A DNA stretch of 64,000 nt from Blumeriella jaapii (taxonomy: Eukaryota > Ascomycota > Leotiomycetes > Helotiales > Drepanopezizaceae): assembly GCA_009599575.1 (NCBI GenBank), contig VWND01000001.1, positions 2,108,001 to 2,172,000 on the forward strand, written 5' to 3'. The translations under genes were made by a program, and so were the position numbers. Under the pieces are notes generated by a model. That model searched no databases. It was given only the letters and a program-made list of their open reading frames with translations, and had not been told where the DNA came from. Positions within the stretch are counted from its first letter, which is position 1, and the number at the start of each line of letters is the position of its first letter. This document shows, in pieces, positions 42,415 to 54,293 of the stretch.

Positions 42415-44935
42415 ATGGTCCCAGCGAAAGATCCCTTCGATGACCCCGACCAACACAAGCGCTTACCTTCTGTCCCCCCCTCGCTCTCAGTCACGCTCCC
42501 GAGCCCGACGAAAGGAGAGGCCGACCTGCCACTGGCCGAGCGCCCAAGCCCCCCCTTCATGGAATCCGCCGACTCTCCTCGACCGTCAACCTGCGAGGAG
42601 GATGTCGTGCCCCGCCACATGCCTCACCCGCGCGCCTCGCAGATGCGACCGGGCGCAGAGGTCGCCGCTGATGGCAGAGGGGGCGTCCAGGCAGGAGGCA
42701 TCGCGGTCCGAGATTTCGGGCCCAACGGCGTGACAGCTGATCAGCACGAGGGCAAGGAAGCCAGAAGTGACAAGTCAGGCGCGAGCACGAAGCCTTCATC
42801 TCTGGACACCAGTCCACGTTCGTGTCGAGCAACAACGGGGCCACGACGACGACAAACCCCTTTGCGACCCCCAGCCCCCAGCCAGCCCGATACGAGACTC
42901 CTCAGACGCCCATGCCGACCATACCGCGCGCGATCCACAAGAACAGCTATCTGAGTCCGGATGTCCACCAGGGTTTCTCTCCCATGAGCTCTGCCGCTCC
43001 AACGCCGCCCCCGAAATCCCCATTCCGGCCCGCCGGCCGACGGCTCACGTCGTTGAGCTCCTTTACCAGCAGACTCGGCGTGCGCCGCTCCTCGACCATC
43101 GCCTCGAACTACACGGCCGCGCGCGAAGCTCAGGCTCGGGAGGCGGCCCGCCGTCAAGACGCTCTGCTTGAAGACACCCGCATCCAGTACAGCCACTCCG
43201 TCACCAACTTCCTGGACGCGCCGCGCCTGCGGCCCTCGCCGTCGACGATTCGCGTCGCAGCGGAACTCGTTCGCGCGCGGGACAACAGCCAAGCCTACGG
43301 TGCGCAAGCCGTGCTGAGCTCCAAGGCGTTCTGGGCCAGTTTGCTGCTCCTCCAAGCGGGCATCATCTCGGGCACAGCGGCCGTGGCCGTGATCATCGCG
43401 GGCGAGAATGCAGGACGCAAGGTGCACATGGGTGCCGGCCACGTCTTCTGGCTCGTCATCAGCATCGTGCTCTTCGTGGTCGGTGGCGTCGCGTCTTGGC
43501 TCCTCTATCTACGCAAGAAAGGGCTCTCATTTGCCGGTGGAGCGGGAAGCATCTGGAGACGTCTAGGCGGCGACGAGGTGGGCTTGTTGGACAGGGCCGT
43601 TGCGCGGGATATTGCCATGTCCAATATGAACCCAAACGTTCCAGATGAGGAGCGAGGTGGTAACACTGCTCCCCTTCCTGGCACTGGGATTCAGACCCGG
43701 CGACCGCGTGGCATCGCCCGGACACCACCTATGAATAGCGTCGTCACGAGAGATCCTGAGTGGCAGGCTCTCTACTCCTCGCCGCCGGGGCTCCGCACGA
43801 TGGCCTCGCAAAGCACGATTAGGGAAGAGTCGGAGGACGGAGGCACGCCTGTGAGGAGACATGGGTTCGGATATCTCAGCAGTGGAGCGGACAGCATGCT
43901 GGGCAAGGAAAGCGATTCTCTGAAGAACTTCAACCAGGTGTCTCCGGTCAAACCTCTCAAGCCAACGCCTCTCAGACGTTCGGAACCCAGCTGGCCCCTT
44001 CGCTCGCAGCCCCAACATTATCAGCCAGCACTCTTCGTCAGCGTTCACCCCGAGCGTATGCTAGCTGCACGTCAACGTCAACCTCAACCTCAATCTCAAT
44101 CCCAGCCCCAAGCAGCGTCCCAGGAGCAGCAGCAGGCTCGAACAGATTCCGAGAACAACAAGCCGCCCGAGACGCCCGTACGCCGCGGCCCAGTCCTCGA
44201 AATCAGCAACGCCACTCCAGGTTCAGCCCACTCGCACGCCCACGACGTGTCTCATTTCGCAGATTCAAACAGCTTCGAGATCGACGCACTTCCCCTCCCA
44301 TGCCCTCCACAGTACATCGGAGCCCAACGTGCCGCAAGCTCCGAGTACTCCCGCGCACAATCCGCCAACTCATCCGTCGTGTCACTGGCCCGGATTCTGA
44401 TCCCGCGCTCCGAGGCCACCGGCCGCCCGCGCAGCAAGAGCATCACCGGGGTCTACTCCGTCTCGGAAGCAGGCCTGGATTCCGATTCCGACATCCATTC
44501 CATCGCTCCCCTGCGTCCGACGTACCAGCCAAAGATCAGGCAGGAGATGTCGCTCGCTGACTTCTTGAAGACAGGTGACTTGTCGGCTGATGCGTCGGCG
44601 AGTTCCAAAGTGCCGCGGTCGCCCGGCGTGGAGCAGGCGAAGAAAATGCTGGCCAGCGTGAAGGGACATTTTGCGGAGCATGGGGGCAAGAAGCTCGGGA
44701 GCGTCGTTAGGGAGAAGATTGGCAAGCTGAAGGAGAATGGGGTTACAGATGCTGGAGATGGTGCCGTGGGGTCTCCGTAAGTGTTCCTTCCTGATAGGAC
44801 AGCTTCCATCTTTATGGTGTCTCGAGAAAGGTAAAACAGTGGCTGATACTTCACAGGAATCCATCACTCACCCGCCCTTCACCCGCCCACTCTCGCAACA
44901 TCTTCGACATGGGCAAGACCTCGCCCGTCAGCTAA
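42415..44935 (+). CDS. Unknown membrane protein with two transmembrane helices and long disordered arms
   Basis: No family recognised. Suggested exons are 42415-42729, 42813-44776 and 44857-44935, giving 785 residues. The last intron (GTAAGT to ACAG) is convincing and yields the tail NPSLTRPSPAHSRNIFDMGK. The first intron (GTGACA donor) is weak; the gene could instead start at the ATG at 42912 (MPTIPRAIHKNSYL). Two hydrophobic helices are evident: LLLLQAGIISGTAAVAVIIA and VFWLVISIVLFVVGGVASWL, separated by about 13 mostly polar residues (GENAGRKVHMGAG), so a hairpin is likely. They follow an arginine-rich region (GVRRSSTIASNY, LEDTRIQYSHSVTNFLDAPR). The C-terminal 400 residues are disordered, with a QPQPQSQSQPQ tract and a conserved-looking basic end (VEQAKKMLASVKGHF, KLGSVVREKIGKLKE). 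Subcellular site is unknown. Confidence 0.75.
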
Positions 44936-45473
44936 GCTCCGGCCTTGTGTGATTCTCAGGCAACCAGCAGGGCGCCGTAAATATTGGACCGTATGGATTC
45001 ATCAGTGCCTACCTGCCACCATTTTGTTGGAGTATAGAAAAGCGTTGTTTTGTTTCGTCTCGTCTGTCCATGTTGAAGTTCTCGACTTTTGAGCTTCGAT
45101 GATTGCAGCATATTCGGTGGATTGAGAGTTGACGTTTGCGAGGAGTAATGGAATAAGTTTAACGCGATGCGATGTTAATCGATTGTTATAAGGTTACTTG
45201 ATTTGTGACGTTACAGGTTTTCGGAGGCTTATCTGTGCCGAACGCAAATTTCAACCCCACTACTCCAATAGTCACTGCGAACCTTCCTCGGGAACGAATT
45301 GAGAGTGTTTAGTGCGACAGCTATAGCTGAGCAGAAGAACTTTGACCGTGTTTGCAAAGTTGACTGTCCTGAACGAGACGTTCAGAGCGATGCTTACTGC
45401 CGATTTGTTGATTTACTCGGGAAGTCCCGCATGCCCATAAGCGACATTTGCTTTGGTGCAGACAGCAAGCCAC
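44936..45473. other. Intergenic region between convergent genes
   Basis: About 540 bp with no supportable gene, repeat or RNA. It contains a CACGTG-like CTCACGTGATT near the BRE4-like stop. Confidence 0.45.
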
Positions 45474-48400
45474 TTATCGAATTTGGTAGCCCTCACGTGA
45501 TTCGCGGGCTTTAGCCGAACGAGACTTGGTGGTATCTTCGTATAGGTCAGGGTCGACAGAGTCAAAGCCTTGCGCTCCAACTATCAGTTTCGTATACTTT
45601 TGCATTTGTTGAAGCTGTTGCACGCATCCCGTCAGGCTTTGGCTGTAGGAGTAGCTGTGTACCTGTGACCACTTCCTGCTTTTTCGTTCTAGGGAGTCGA
45701 CTTTCAAACTGTTGGGGTCGATGGTTGATGCTTGCGACGCTTCGAGTGAGGCCATACGAGCGAGGAGTTTTTTACGGGCCATGGCTGCATTGGGAAGGTA
45801 GCGCTGCACAGGAGTTAGCTTTATTATGTTTCACTATTGTAAATTCGCATGGATGAACGATTTCCGCCAAGAGAGTGCATGAACAACTGTGAATGGAGTG
45901 TGAAACGTACAGGCACCCTCTGGTTTCCCCTCAGTGCACCAGCCAGTATGTACAAGTTCATGAGAATAGCGGCCACAGCATCTCGACGGTAGGTAAGCAG
46001 ACTTTCAACGGCTTGCTTGTCATCGGACATGTAGTGCGGATGAAAGAATAAGGAGGATTGCCGGACCGAAACTAGGTACTCGAAGAAGTGTTCGCAGCCT
46101 TCAATGAGAGCCGAGTACGGGAGGGGGTCGAAGGGACCGCGGAGGCGAATTTCGTGGCGGGTGAGAGCCTGAGTCCATCAACATATATTCTTGGTTGATT
46201 GAAGGCGAGAGTACTTACCAAAAGTTGGCGGATCCTTACAAAGCCTTCACGTAGTCTACCTTCGAGCATTTCTTGACACTGTTAGATGAGGTGCACTTCT
46301 ATAACACTGATCTCCTGCAAACCGAATCTAATGGAATATGGAAGAATCGAGAGGACATACCTGATCGTGCTATATCTTCCTTTGTAGGCTCGTGTCCCAC
46401 CTCATAGTAAACATACTTCGCTACGACGCCACGGTAGATGATACTAGAGTAGACCATCATAGCAGACAGCGCCTTGCGTAGCTCGTGCCTCGCTATAAAC
46501 GGCCACAATACCCAGCTGACTACTACAGCAGCAACTGTCCCGACAACGAATGCGAGCCCGCGAGTCCAGGCAAGATGTACTACAGAAGGTAGCCCATCGT
46601 TTGCTACAGCACTGAGTGACACCACGGTGAATGAGATACAGCCGACGATGCCTGATCGCGGGTGGGAGCTTTGCGTGAAGCGGTATATCATGGGAAGCAT
46701 GTATAGTGCTGCGAAGACGGCCATGACGTAGGGATTGCCGTGGTCAGCTCCATACGCTAGACCACCCCATACTGCTCCTAAAACTGCACAGGACGCACGT
46801 GTGACGAGATCTTGGAAATTGCCGCCGACCCTTGGATGGGACATGATCCAAACCACTAGACACCAGGTATTTTAGTATGGATTTGGCATGTGCAAAGGCA
46901 GGGCATGCAAAATGGGTAGTTTTCAAGCATTGTGGGTACTAGTATAGCAAAAATTCGGTGGCAAAGGAATGTCACTTACTGACAACTGTCCACCAACTTT
47001 CGCTATCATTCCACCATCCTTTGCTCTGATCTAGCCAGGCAGGAACCGACAGCAAAGACGTTGTGATGGCGACTTTGAGCGCAAATCTGGTCTCGTAACC
47101 TTGGAGTCGATGCAGAACCTTCCATATCCTGAAACCAAGACGTTTCTGCTTCATCGCATCTCTTTCCTCTTCTTTGTACTTTCCCATCGAATCGATCCTT
47201 ATCATCGGCTCTACCTCTTCTTTTTCATGTTTATGGCCATGCTGGCGAGGCAGTGGCTTGTATGTATTGGTCATTCCCTCCATCGTCCGGGCCAATTGAT
47301 TTTTACTTTGGAAGTAGAAACCCGCTGTCAGCCCCCCGCGGTCATGTCGCACCTGAGCATTTGTACGTTGCATTGCTTTTCGCCAAGGATATGATGGTAG
47401 GTAGGCATTCCATCCCTTGCGCCTCTGCTGCATCTCCATAACTTTTACTAGCAAAGCTTCGACAGTCTTCGCAGCCTGTCTAATGGGATGCACAAACAGA
47501 AAGAGCTCGACGACCTCAGGATAATCCGAATACGTTGGAGGTAGTGACGAATTCTGCATAAGAGATTCCTCCACTTCATCATACTTGATCATGGCCTTCC
47601 GAAGCTTCGTCAACGAGCCGAGAATATCAGAAGAAACATCTTTGGAAGGACCAAGGTATTTGCGATAGCCTGACATGTCCATGATTACCGCATCGCATCT
47701 ATCTAGGGAAGCTCTCATGCAGTTCAACAGCTTTAAAGTTGGATCTGCTAGACTATTGGCCACGAGCTTGACAGCTCGCTCTCCTGTCGAGGTTCGATTG
47801 ATCGTTGCACGCTGGAAAGAGTTGTCGACGTCAATCACAGCGTCTTTCGAACCAGGCAGGTTTCCCACAGAAGGTCCGACTTCCGGGTCTATGTCTGTGT
47901 CGGATGAGGTAGACCTGGCAGAGGTGTCTGGAGATCCAGCTGCCGTAGACTCTGTCCAGGTAGTCTCAAAGTCATCAAACAGCCGTGTTTCCAATTTGAG
48001 CGATAGCAGTGATCTTATGACACCTTGCATGATATTCCGTAACGCTTCGACGTCGAGCGGCTTAAAGCGAGTGACCGAAATATCCAAAATAAGGTCTCTA
48101 TAAGCTTGTGATAGATTGACAAATGTCCAAGCCAGTTGTCGATGTAGCCTGAGAGGATCTGGTTGAGGTATGACTAGCCCATCTTGCATCACACCAAATG
48201 CGCTGTGGAGAGCTACAGCCAACGGCCGAGCTCCAGCGTCTGGGAAGATGGTGCAACATATTAGCAGACATATTGCTTGGCCGAACAACCAAGGGATTCC
48301 GTAGTCGAGCAGTTTCTTCCAACGGACATCCGATGAGGTATCCGCTAAGACTGTGTAGCTGATTGATATGCCGGCGCAGATAACCATCTGATAGATTCTG

Positions 48401-49296
48401 ACAAAGTAGCATCTGAACGCTGCAATCGTTCCCATAAATAGCACAAGAGAGGCTGCAAGTATTCCGCCATATCCTCTTCGGGCTACAGAGGTCGAGTCGG
48501 ATAGCCAGATGGCAAAAGCTCCCCATCCGAGACCTGCAGCCGATCCCACAATCGTCAATACAGCCCCATCAACCTGGGCTCCGACTGTACGCCCCGGATG
48601 GTTCAAAATGGTAGAGAGGACCATGATATAGCTGTATCGCCCGAGCCAGTTTCGGATAGATGGAACTAAACATAGTACGTAGGCAACAAAGAAGGCCAGG
48701 AAAGACTTGCTTAGCTTGATCCCAGCTCTGGTAGTTGTTACATTTTGAACAACCTTCTTGAGACCATGCCATTGGCGAGGGAGAAAGGCTTTCGGAGAAA
48801 GAGGATTGGATTGCTTGAAAGCGGCAGGAAGTGTGCATTCCGCGTCTCTCATCATGTCGTCGTGATTGAGCTTGGAAGGCTTCAAGAAAGAGGCATCAAA
48901 GAAGCCATCCCGTAGTTCTTCGACGCCGTACGTCTCGAGGTCCAGATCTATGTCCACGAACAGACTTTCAAGGCGACTTTGACTTTGACTGACACGAGGA
49001 GTTGCGGAAGCTGATCCCACTGGAGGCTTAACATCTCTTGATCTTCGCGGACTGTAAGAGCCCAGATAGATGGACGAGGTAGATGTCCTAGCGTCGCCTG
49101 ACAGTGCTTCGAGCCGGACGTGCTTGCCATGCTCGCCGGCTCCCGAGCTGGTGTCAGCTTGGGTAATGCTGCGTGATCGGCGTCGACGACTCGACCCGGG
49201 TCCGTTGTCCTGAGGATTCAGAGCCGACGTGTGCCTCTGACCCGAGAAGAGATGTCGAGGTGGCTTGCCGTCACCGTTGTCGTTGGAGGAGGCCAT
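45474..49296 (-). CDS. Bre4-like multi-pass membrane protein (DUF2421/FUSC type)
   Basis: Large fungal membrane protein of the family that includes yeast brefeldin-A-sensitivity protein 4 and is distantly related to aluminium-activated malate and fusaric-acid-type transporters. Exons 49296-46980, 46855-46361, 46271-46219, 46168-45911 and 45803-45474 give 1150 residues; all introns are GT-AG. Two hydrophobic blocks are separated by a long soluble region. Block one, ~190-380, includes FLAFFVAYVLCLVPSIRNW, GYGGILAASLVLFMGTIAAF and FGQAICLLICCTIFP. Block two, ~740-890, includes VWGGLAYGADHGNPYVMAVF, MLPMIYRF and GLAFVVGTVAAVVVSWVLWP. The soluble C-terminus follows (MLEGRLREGF, EYLVSVRQSSLFFHPHYMS). 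This arrangement is typical of the family. The acceptor for exon 3 (CAAG at 46272) is the least certain splice site. Substrate is unknown. Confidence 0.88.
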
Positions 49297-49605
49297 TGAT
49301 CCCGAGCTCGGGCATGTTTTGAAAAGTCGGAGGTGATGTGTGGTGCTGAGTCCTGGGTAGACCTTGGATCTCTATCAGAATACAGTACTGGACATCTCGC
49401 AAATAAACGCGCGGCAATTTACCCGAGGCCGCGCCTAGTGAGCGAATCAAAGCTTTGCGCTGCCCGACCAAGATCAACTAGCTCGGCCTGGCGTCTCCTC
49501 GGGTTCTCGCCTCGCGCCACATCTCCTTTCCCCCAGTCCAGTATATAAAGCACAGTACCTCGCACATCGAAAAGAGTGGATATCGAATTGCCGCGACGCC
49601 CCAAC
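49297..49605. promoter_or_regulatory. Divergent promoter of the BRE4-like and SIR2-like genes
   Basis: About 310 bp between two start codons. TACAGTACTG occurs at 49383-49392, and a TATA-like GTATATAAAGC lies at 49541-49551, some 60 bp before the SIR2-like ATG. Nothing else is recognised. Confidence 0.45.
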
Positions 49606-51194
49606 ATGGAGACGGCGAGACATGGGCCTGCACCCGTCATCATGGAGAAGGCCGCCGTCGCAAGAGTCCTCAAGATGGATGCCGACAGCGAGGAGGATCA
49701 TGCTGGCGCCACTTTGGCGGCGCAACGTGTTGACATGGTCGGGTTAGAGCCGCCCAAACCGGAGTACGGCCCGTCGGAGTCAGGTGACGAGACAGCCAAA
49801 GTTGAGGATGCGCTCAGCGACGAAGACGACGATGATGACGACGACGACTGCGAGGCTCTGTCGGTCATCGAGGTTGAAGGCGCTCTAGAGGAGATTGGGG
49901 ACGAGAGTCTGTCGGGTGGTGGTGAGTCGCAATGTTACTGCATCGTGAGCATGTTGCTGAACCCCGGCCCTAGATACATGCACTCTCCAAGAGGCGATTG
50001 CATTCAGACAGCAACTTCGCGCTATTGGCCCAGCGGAGTTCTGCGCCCAGACCGTGGAAGCAGGAAAGATCACGGCAAAGAAGTTGTTGACGGCATTTCA
50101 CGTCAAGCCTCCGGCCGCGCTCGAGGGCTACGATGATGAGTCCTATTACACTCTTCTCGGTCTTGCGATCAGTCGGGAGCTCTCCAAGAGAATCAAACTG
50201 CCGCATTACAACAGCGTTGATGATGCCGTCAATCTGATAAAGCACGCGAGGAATGTCATTGTTCTCACTGGCGCCGGTATCTCCACATCTCTTGGCATCC
50301 CCGACTTCAGATCCAAGGACATGGGTCTCTACTCCAAGCTGGAACATCTTGGACTCAACGATCCGCAGGAGGTCTTTGACATCAGCATCTTCCGCGAAGA
50401 TCCCACTATCTTCTACTCGGTTGCGAAGGATATCCTCCCCTCAACCGACCGGTTCACCCCGACTCACGCCTTCATCCACCTCTTGCAACAGAAAGGCAAA
50501 CTCCTCACCAACTACTCGCAGAACATTGACAACATCGAGACCACTGCCGGCATTCTTCCCGAAAAGCTGGTCCAATGCCACGGGTCCTTCGCCACCGCCA
50601 GCTGCATAGAGTGCGGTTACCAAGTCGACGGCCATCTCATCTTCCCCGACATCCGTGCCGGCCGGATCCCCCACTCGATGTATCAACAACGCGCGCAAGA
50701 TGAGAGCCCCGACAGCCATGAAGCGTAAGCGCTCGAACAACGGTCAAGACAAGAAGAAAAAGCGCTTCGACCTCGACGCTGCAGACAGCTCCTCCGAAGA
50801 TGACTACGACGACCCCAAGTCGGGCATCATGAAACCGGACATCACCTTCTTTGGAGAAGCGCTCCCCGACCGCTTCTCCGACCGCATCACCAACCACGAC
50901 AAAGACCTCGTCGATCTGGTCATCGTGATTGGCACCTCGCTGAAAGTCGCGCCCGTCTCGGAAGTCGTGCCATACCTCCCCGCGAACGTGCCGCAGATCT
51001 ACATCTCGCGCACGCCGGTCACGCATGTCAATTTCGACGTGGACATGCTGGGCGATTGCGACGTCGTGGTGGCGGAGCTGTGCCGACGCGCAGGCTGGGA
51101 CCTCCAGCACGAGATGATCCCCGCGGATCAAGAGGTCGAGGTCACGCTGCAGGAGGGCTATCCGAGCAGGCATGCCTTCACCGTCAAGAAGTGA
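49606..51194 (+). CDS. HST1: Sir2/Hst1-type NAD-dependent histone deacetylase with an apparent frameshift
   Basis: Class I sirtuin that removes acetyl groups from histones using NAD+, acting in silencing and gene repression. Exon 1 is 49606-49921 and the intron is 49922-49973 (GTGAGT to CTAG); exon 2 runs to the stop at 51194. Motifs seen: [24 protein letters not shown], catalytic His in [23 protein letters not shown] and an acidic N-terminal arm with nine Asp. At about 50669-50675 the frame breaks. Upstream it reads DIRAGRIPH, then off-frame residues to a stop at 50726-50728. Downstream, in another frame, it reads [20 protein letters not shown] and continues normally to the end. The first Cys of the second zinc-binding pair is missing. 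Five bases absent there would explain both facts. Pseudogene, allele or sequence error remain open. Confidence 0.85.
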
Positions 51195-52447
51195 GGAGGA
51201 GACCCACGCACTTGTTAGCAGGTGGCGACGAGACGACGGAGGCCGATGCCAAGTCGAGTTGGGCGGAGAGAGGCTGATGGTCGATGCGGCGCGTACGTCA
51301 CGTTACGTTACGTCGCTGCTGAGCCTGGAGCAGACATATGCCGCCATCTTGTCTGGTGTTTTTACTGTTTTCGTTTGGGAGACAATGGATTCCGTGGCAG
51401 ACACGGCTCCCACTTGCTTTCGTGTCGCCCTATCCGTGGAGTTCTGGCGTTCAAATAGCGAGCGAGCGTTGTTGCTTTTTCTGGTAGCGGAGGCATCCAT
51501 CCCTAGATCGGTTTGTACTTAGAGAATCATGGGCTCTCCCTACCTAGGTAGGTATCCAGCACCTATGCAATCGCAGTTCCTCCCACGTGCACTGCCTTTT
51601 TCATCCTGGCTTGACCAATGGTTGTACGACCAACAAAAACAATCAGCGACTCTCAGCACTCACTGACTCTGCCACTTCGAAGTTTGACTTCACCAACACA
51701 ATGGAGAACCATCCCATCCCGCCTGTAGGGGAAGGGCTCAAGCAGCGGACCTTTTGTCACACATTTCTTTTACACAACTGCTTTCTCGAGGGTCTCTTGT
51801 ATGTAAAAATCCCCAGCTTAGCACGTCTCCAATGCCCTGCGGGAGGCTTGACGTTGCGCTTTCACTGCCCCCTCCAGACGTTAAATCATATCATCATCAT
51901 CATCATCATCTTGCCTTTTTCATCCCATCCTAATACTACTTCGCCCCCAGGTCCGTCATCGCGTTGCACGGGTTCTTTCGCCCTTACAGGGTACCTACTG
52001 TACACACGCGAATCCGGATGCGGAGATTGGGTGCGGATACGGATACAAATGCAAATGCAATTGCAAATGCAAATGCATATGTCTGCCCTCGCTTGTGATC
52101 GCCCGCCACCCACCCTTCGTCGCGACCGCAGACTTGTATGTATCCGCGCATCGAGGCGCTGGGTGGGGATAGAACAGATAAAACAGAGCGTAGATTAGCA
52201 CAGCATAGCCCTTTGCCGCTGAGGAAATACGTATGTACTGTGCTGTGCTGTGCTGTGCTGTTCTGCTCTGTACTGTACTAAATACCTAGTATAGTACATA
52301 CCTTACTTACTACTGTATGTACCTGCACCAACCAGGTGCCGACTCCGCAACTCGAAGATCTGGAGTTACACAAGTCAGTCAGTCGTATTCCACGTGATGG
52401 GATCGCACTGGCGCGTGGGTGAAACGTTGAAGTGTGTTTGTTTGTTT

Positions 52448-52506
52448 ACTCTTTCTTTCTTCCTTTCTTCCTTCCTTTCTTTCTCTCTTCCTTTCTTTCT
52501 CTCTCG
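52448..52506. repeat. TTTC/TTCC microsatellite
   Basis: Imperfect pyrimidine repeat of TTTC, TTCC and CTCT words on plus, about 60 bp. Length polymorphism is likely. Confidence 0.8.
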
Positions 52507-52889
52507 TCTTGGTGTCAAAACACCCCCCTCCCCCTTCCGGCGAGAAGCCCAGCGAGTCACGGTCTTTCCAATCTCTCCGACAAGCTTGGGGCCGGGTTGT
52601 TTTCGAGGCTTGAGAAGTCGAAGCATTTCCTTGGCTTGGGGGGGGGGAGGGTGATGCTGGCTACGGGGGCTGGGCGCGTGGGCCATAAGGTGGAGGGGGA
52701 GAGGGAGCCATTTCCCAGGGAGAGAGGGAAGAGCCGCCAAGAGGGGCTGCTTGCTGCTTGCTGCCGGGGGTCTCGGTTACGGTTTGTACACACAGGATGG
52801 ATGTGTGTATACTGTGTAGTATGTGTGTATAGTATGTGTATACAGTAATGTATGTATGTACAGTATGTGTGTACAGTAATGTATGTATG

Positions 52890-53058
52890 TACAGTATGTG
52901 TGTACAGTATGTGTGTACAGTATGTGTGTACAGTATGTGTGTACAGTATGTGTGTACAGTATGTGTGTACAGTATGTGTGTACAGTATGTTTATACAGTA
53001 TGCTTATACAGTATGCTTATACAGTATGCTTATACAGTATGCTTATACAGCATGTATA
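52890..53058. repeat. 13-bp minisatellite built on TACAGTATGTGTG
   Basis: Seven perfect head-to-tail units TACAGTATGTGTG start at 52890, 52903, 52916, 52929, 52942, 52955 and 52968. They are followed by five units of TACAGTATGTTTA/TACAGTATGCTTA (52981-53045) and one TACAGCATGTATA. Less regular relatives extend left to about 52800 and right to 53110. Because 13 is not divisible by three but 39 is, all frames look like a repeated Tyr/Cys/Val protein; this is an artefact. Confidence 0.92.
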
Positions 53059-54293
53059 AACAGTATGTATATACAGTACTGTACAAGTGTACCTTGCTCT
53101 GTACAGTACACACATAGGTCGTATGTATCATTTCATCGAGAGAGGGAGAGAGACAGCATGAACAAGAACGGGGAGGAGTACTGGTTATGTGAATCCCTAC
53201 CTACCTGGACAACAATGGGATCTGGCAGAGAATGGCATATAAAACATACACATATGCAATACCGACTGCAAGGTCGGAGAAGGGTGACGGTCGGTTGCTG
53301 TGCACGATCTATCGTGTCTCGTTTCACGCTGTGCTGAAAAGCCATGCACGGAGGACATCGCGTGGAGATGCTCCGCCTCGTGGACGGGGAGTGGAAGATG
53401 CTGTCTTGTCCTGTACACACTGTCTGTACACACTGTACAGTACCATAGTGTGCATTGTACAGTGCTGTAGGACCGCAAGCGCATGATGCGTCTCGGGCTG
53501 CTTGCATCGCGGTGAGCTGTCGGATCTCCATGTCAACATGTCAACATGTCAACCGCGGAGGCGAGAAGACCAGGATCGTTCATGTGCAGGCCCCGATCCA
53601 AGAGCGGGTGGATCATGCCTATTAAGATCAAGGCCGCTGCTGCGGACGAGTCGTTGTCGCCGTTGCCGTTGCCTTGCCGTTGCGGTTGTTGTCGTCGCCA
53701 CGGGTCGTGTCCACCGAACCGACTGACGGACTGCGCCGGCCACTTGTTCGCCCCGCCAGCGCCCAGCACCCGCCCAGCACCCGCCCAGCACGCCCAGCCT
53801 CACCCCCAGGCCGTCCGATGCACCCATCATGGTCTGACCCTCTCTTGGCAGACAAGACAACCAAGCATTTCACCAAGCCGCCGTGATTTTCCTGCATTCT
53901 CTTGTTCCGTCGGTGGCGCTCGTGTCTTGTCTTGTCTTGTCGTCGTCGTCGCTGTTGTGGTTGTCGTCCATGTCTTAAGAGAGCTCCTGCACCTCTGCTC
54001 GGCTCGCCCTGTGTATGTCTCCCTCTCCCTCTCCTCTTCCTCTCCCTCTCCCTTCTCCCCTTCACCTCCTCAACAAGCCGCCTCCCACGCATCGCGCGCC
54101 CTCGTCGAGATCGAGTCCTGGAGCGCATCAGGAGCGCTGATGTGTGCGCTCTAGACCCTCACCACAGCTTCACCGTGCGCCTTCTCAGTCACCCACGAGC
54201 CGCAGCGGTCCCGACACGCAAGATTGCACCCAGGGTTTGGCGCAAGGCACAACAAGCCTTTCGAAACAAACCGACCCACCAACATCGGGGATC

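Larger units (their letters stand above)
51195..54293. other. 3.1-kb repeat-rich intergenic region upstream of PMC1
   Basis: No gene is supported. The region holds an AAATGC-type repeat (about 52049-52080), CTGTG repeats (52236-52262), a TTTC/TTCC microsatellite (52448-52506), a 13-bp minisatellite (52890-53058), scattered TACAGTA words and GC-rich low-complexity sequence from 53630 to 54290 with CCCAGCAC repeats (53760-53800) and a TCTTGTCTTG repeat near 53925. The segment just before 54294 is presumably PMC1 leader. Confidence 0.6.

Noticed and set aside
50054..51194. Two separate sirtuin-related genes
   Set aside because: Each half lacks essential parts of the sirtuin fold; together they make one complete domain in the right order, so a frame break in one gene is simpler.
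52836..53337. Open frames reading as repeated Tyr-Cys-Val peptides
   Set aside because: They are produced by the 13-bp minisatellite, whose 39-bp superperiod keeps all frames open; there is no domain or splice support.
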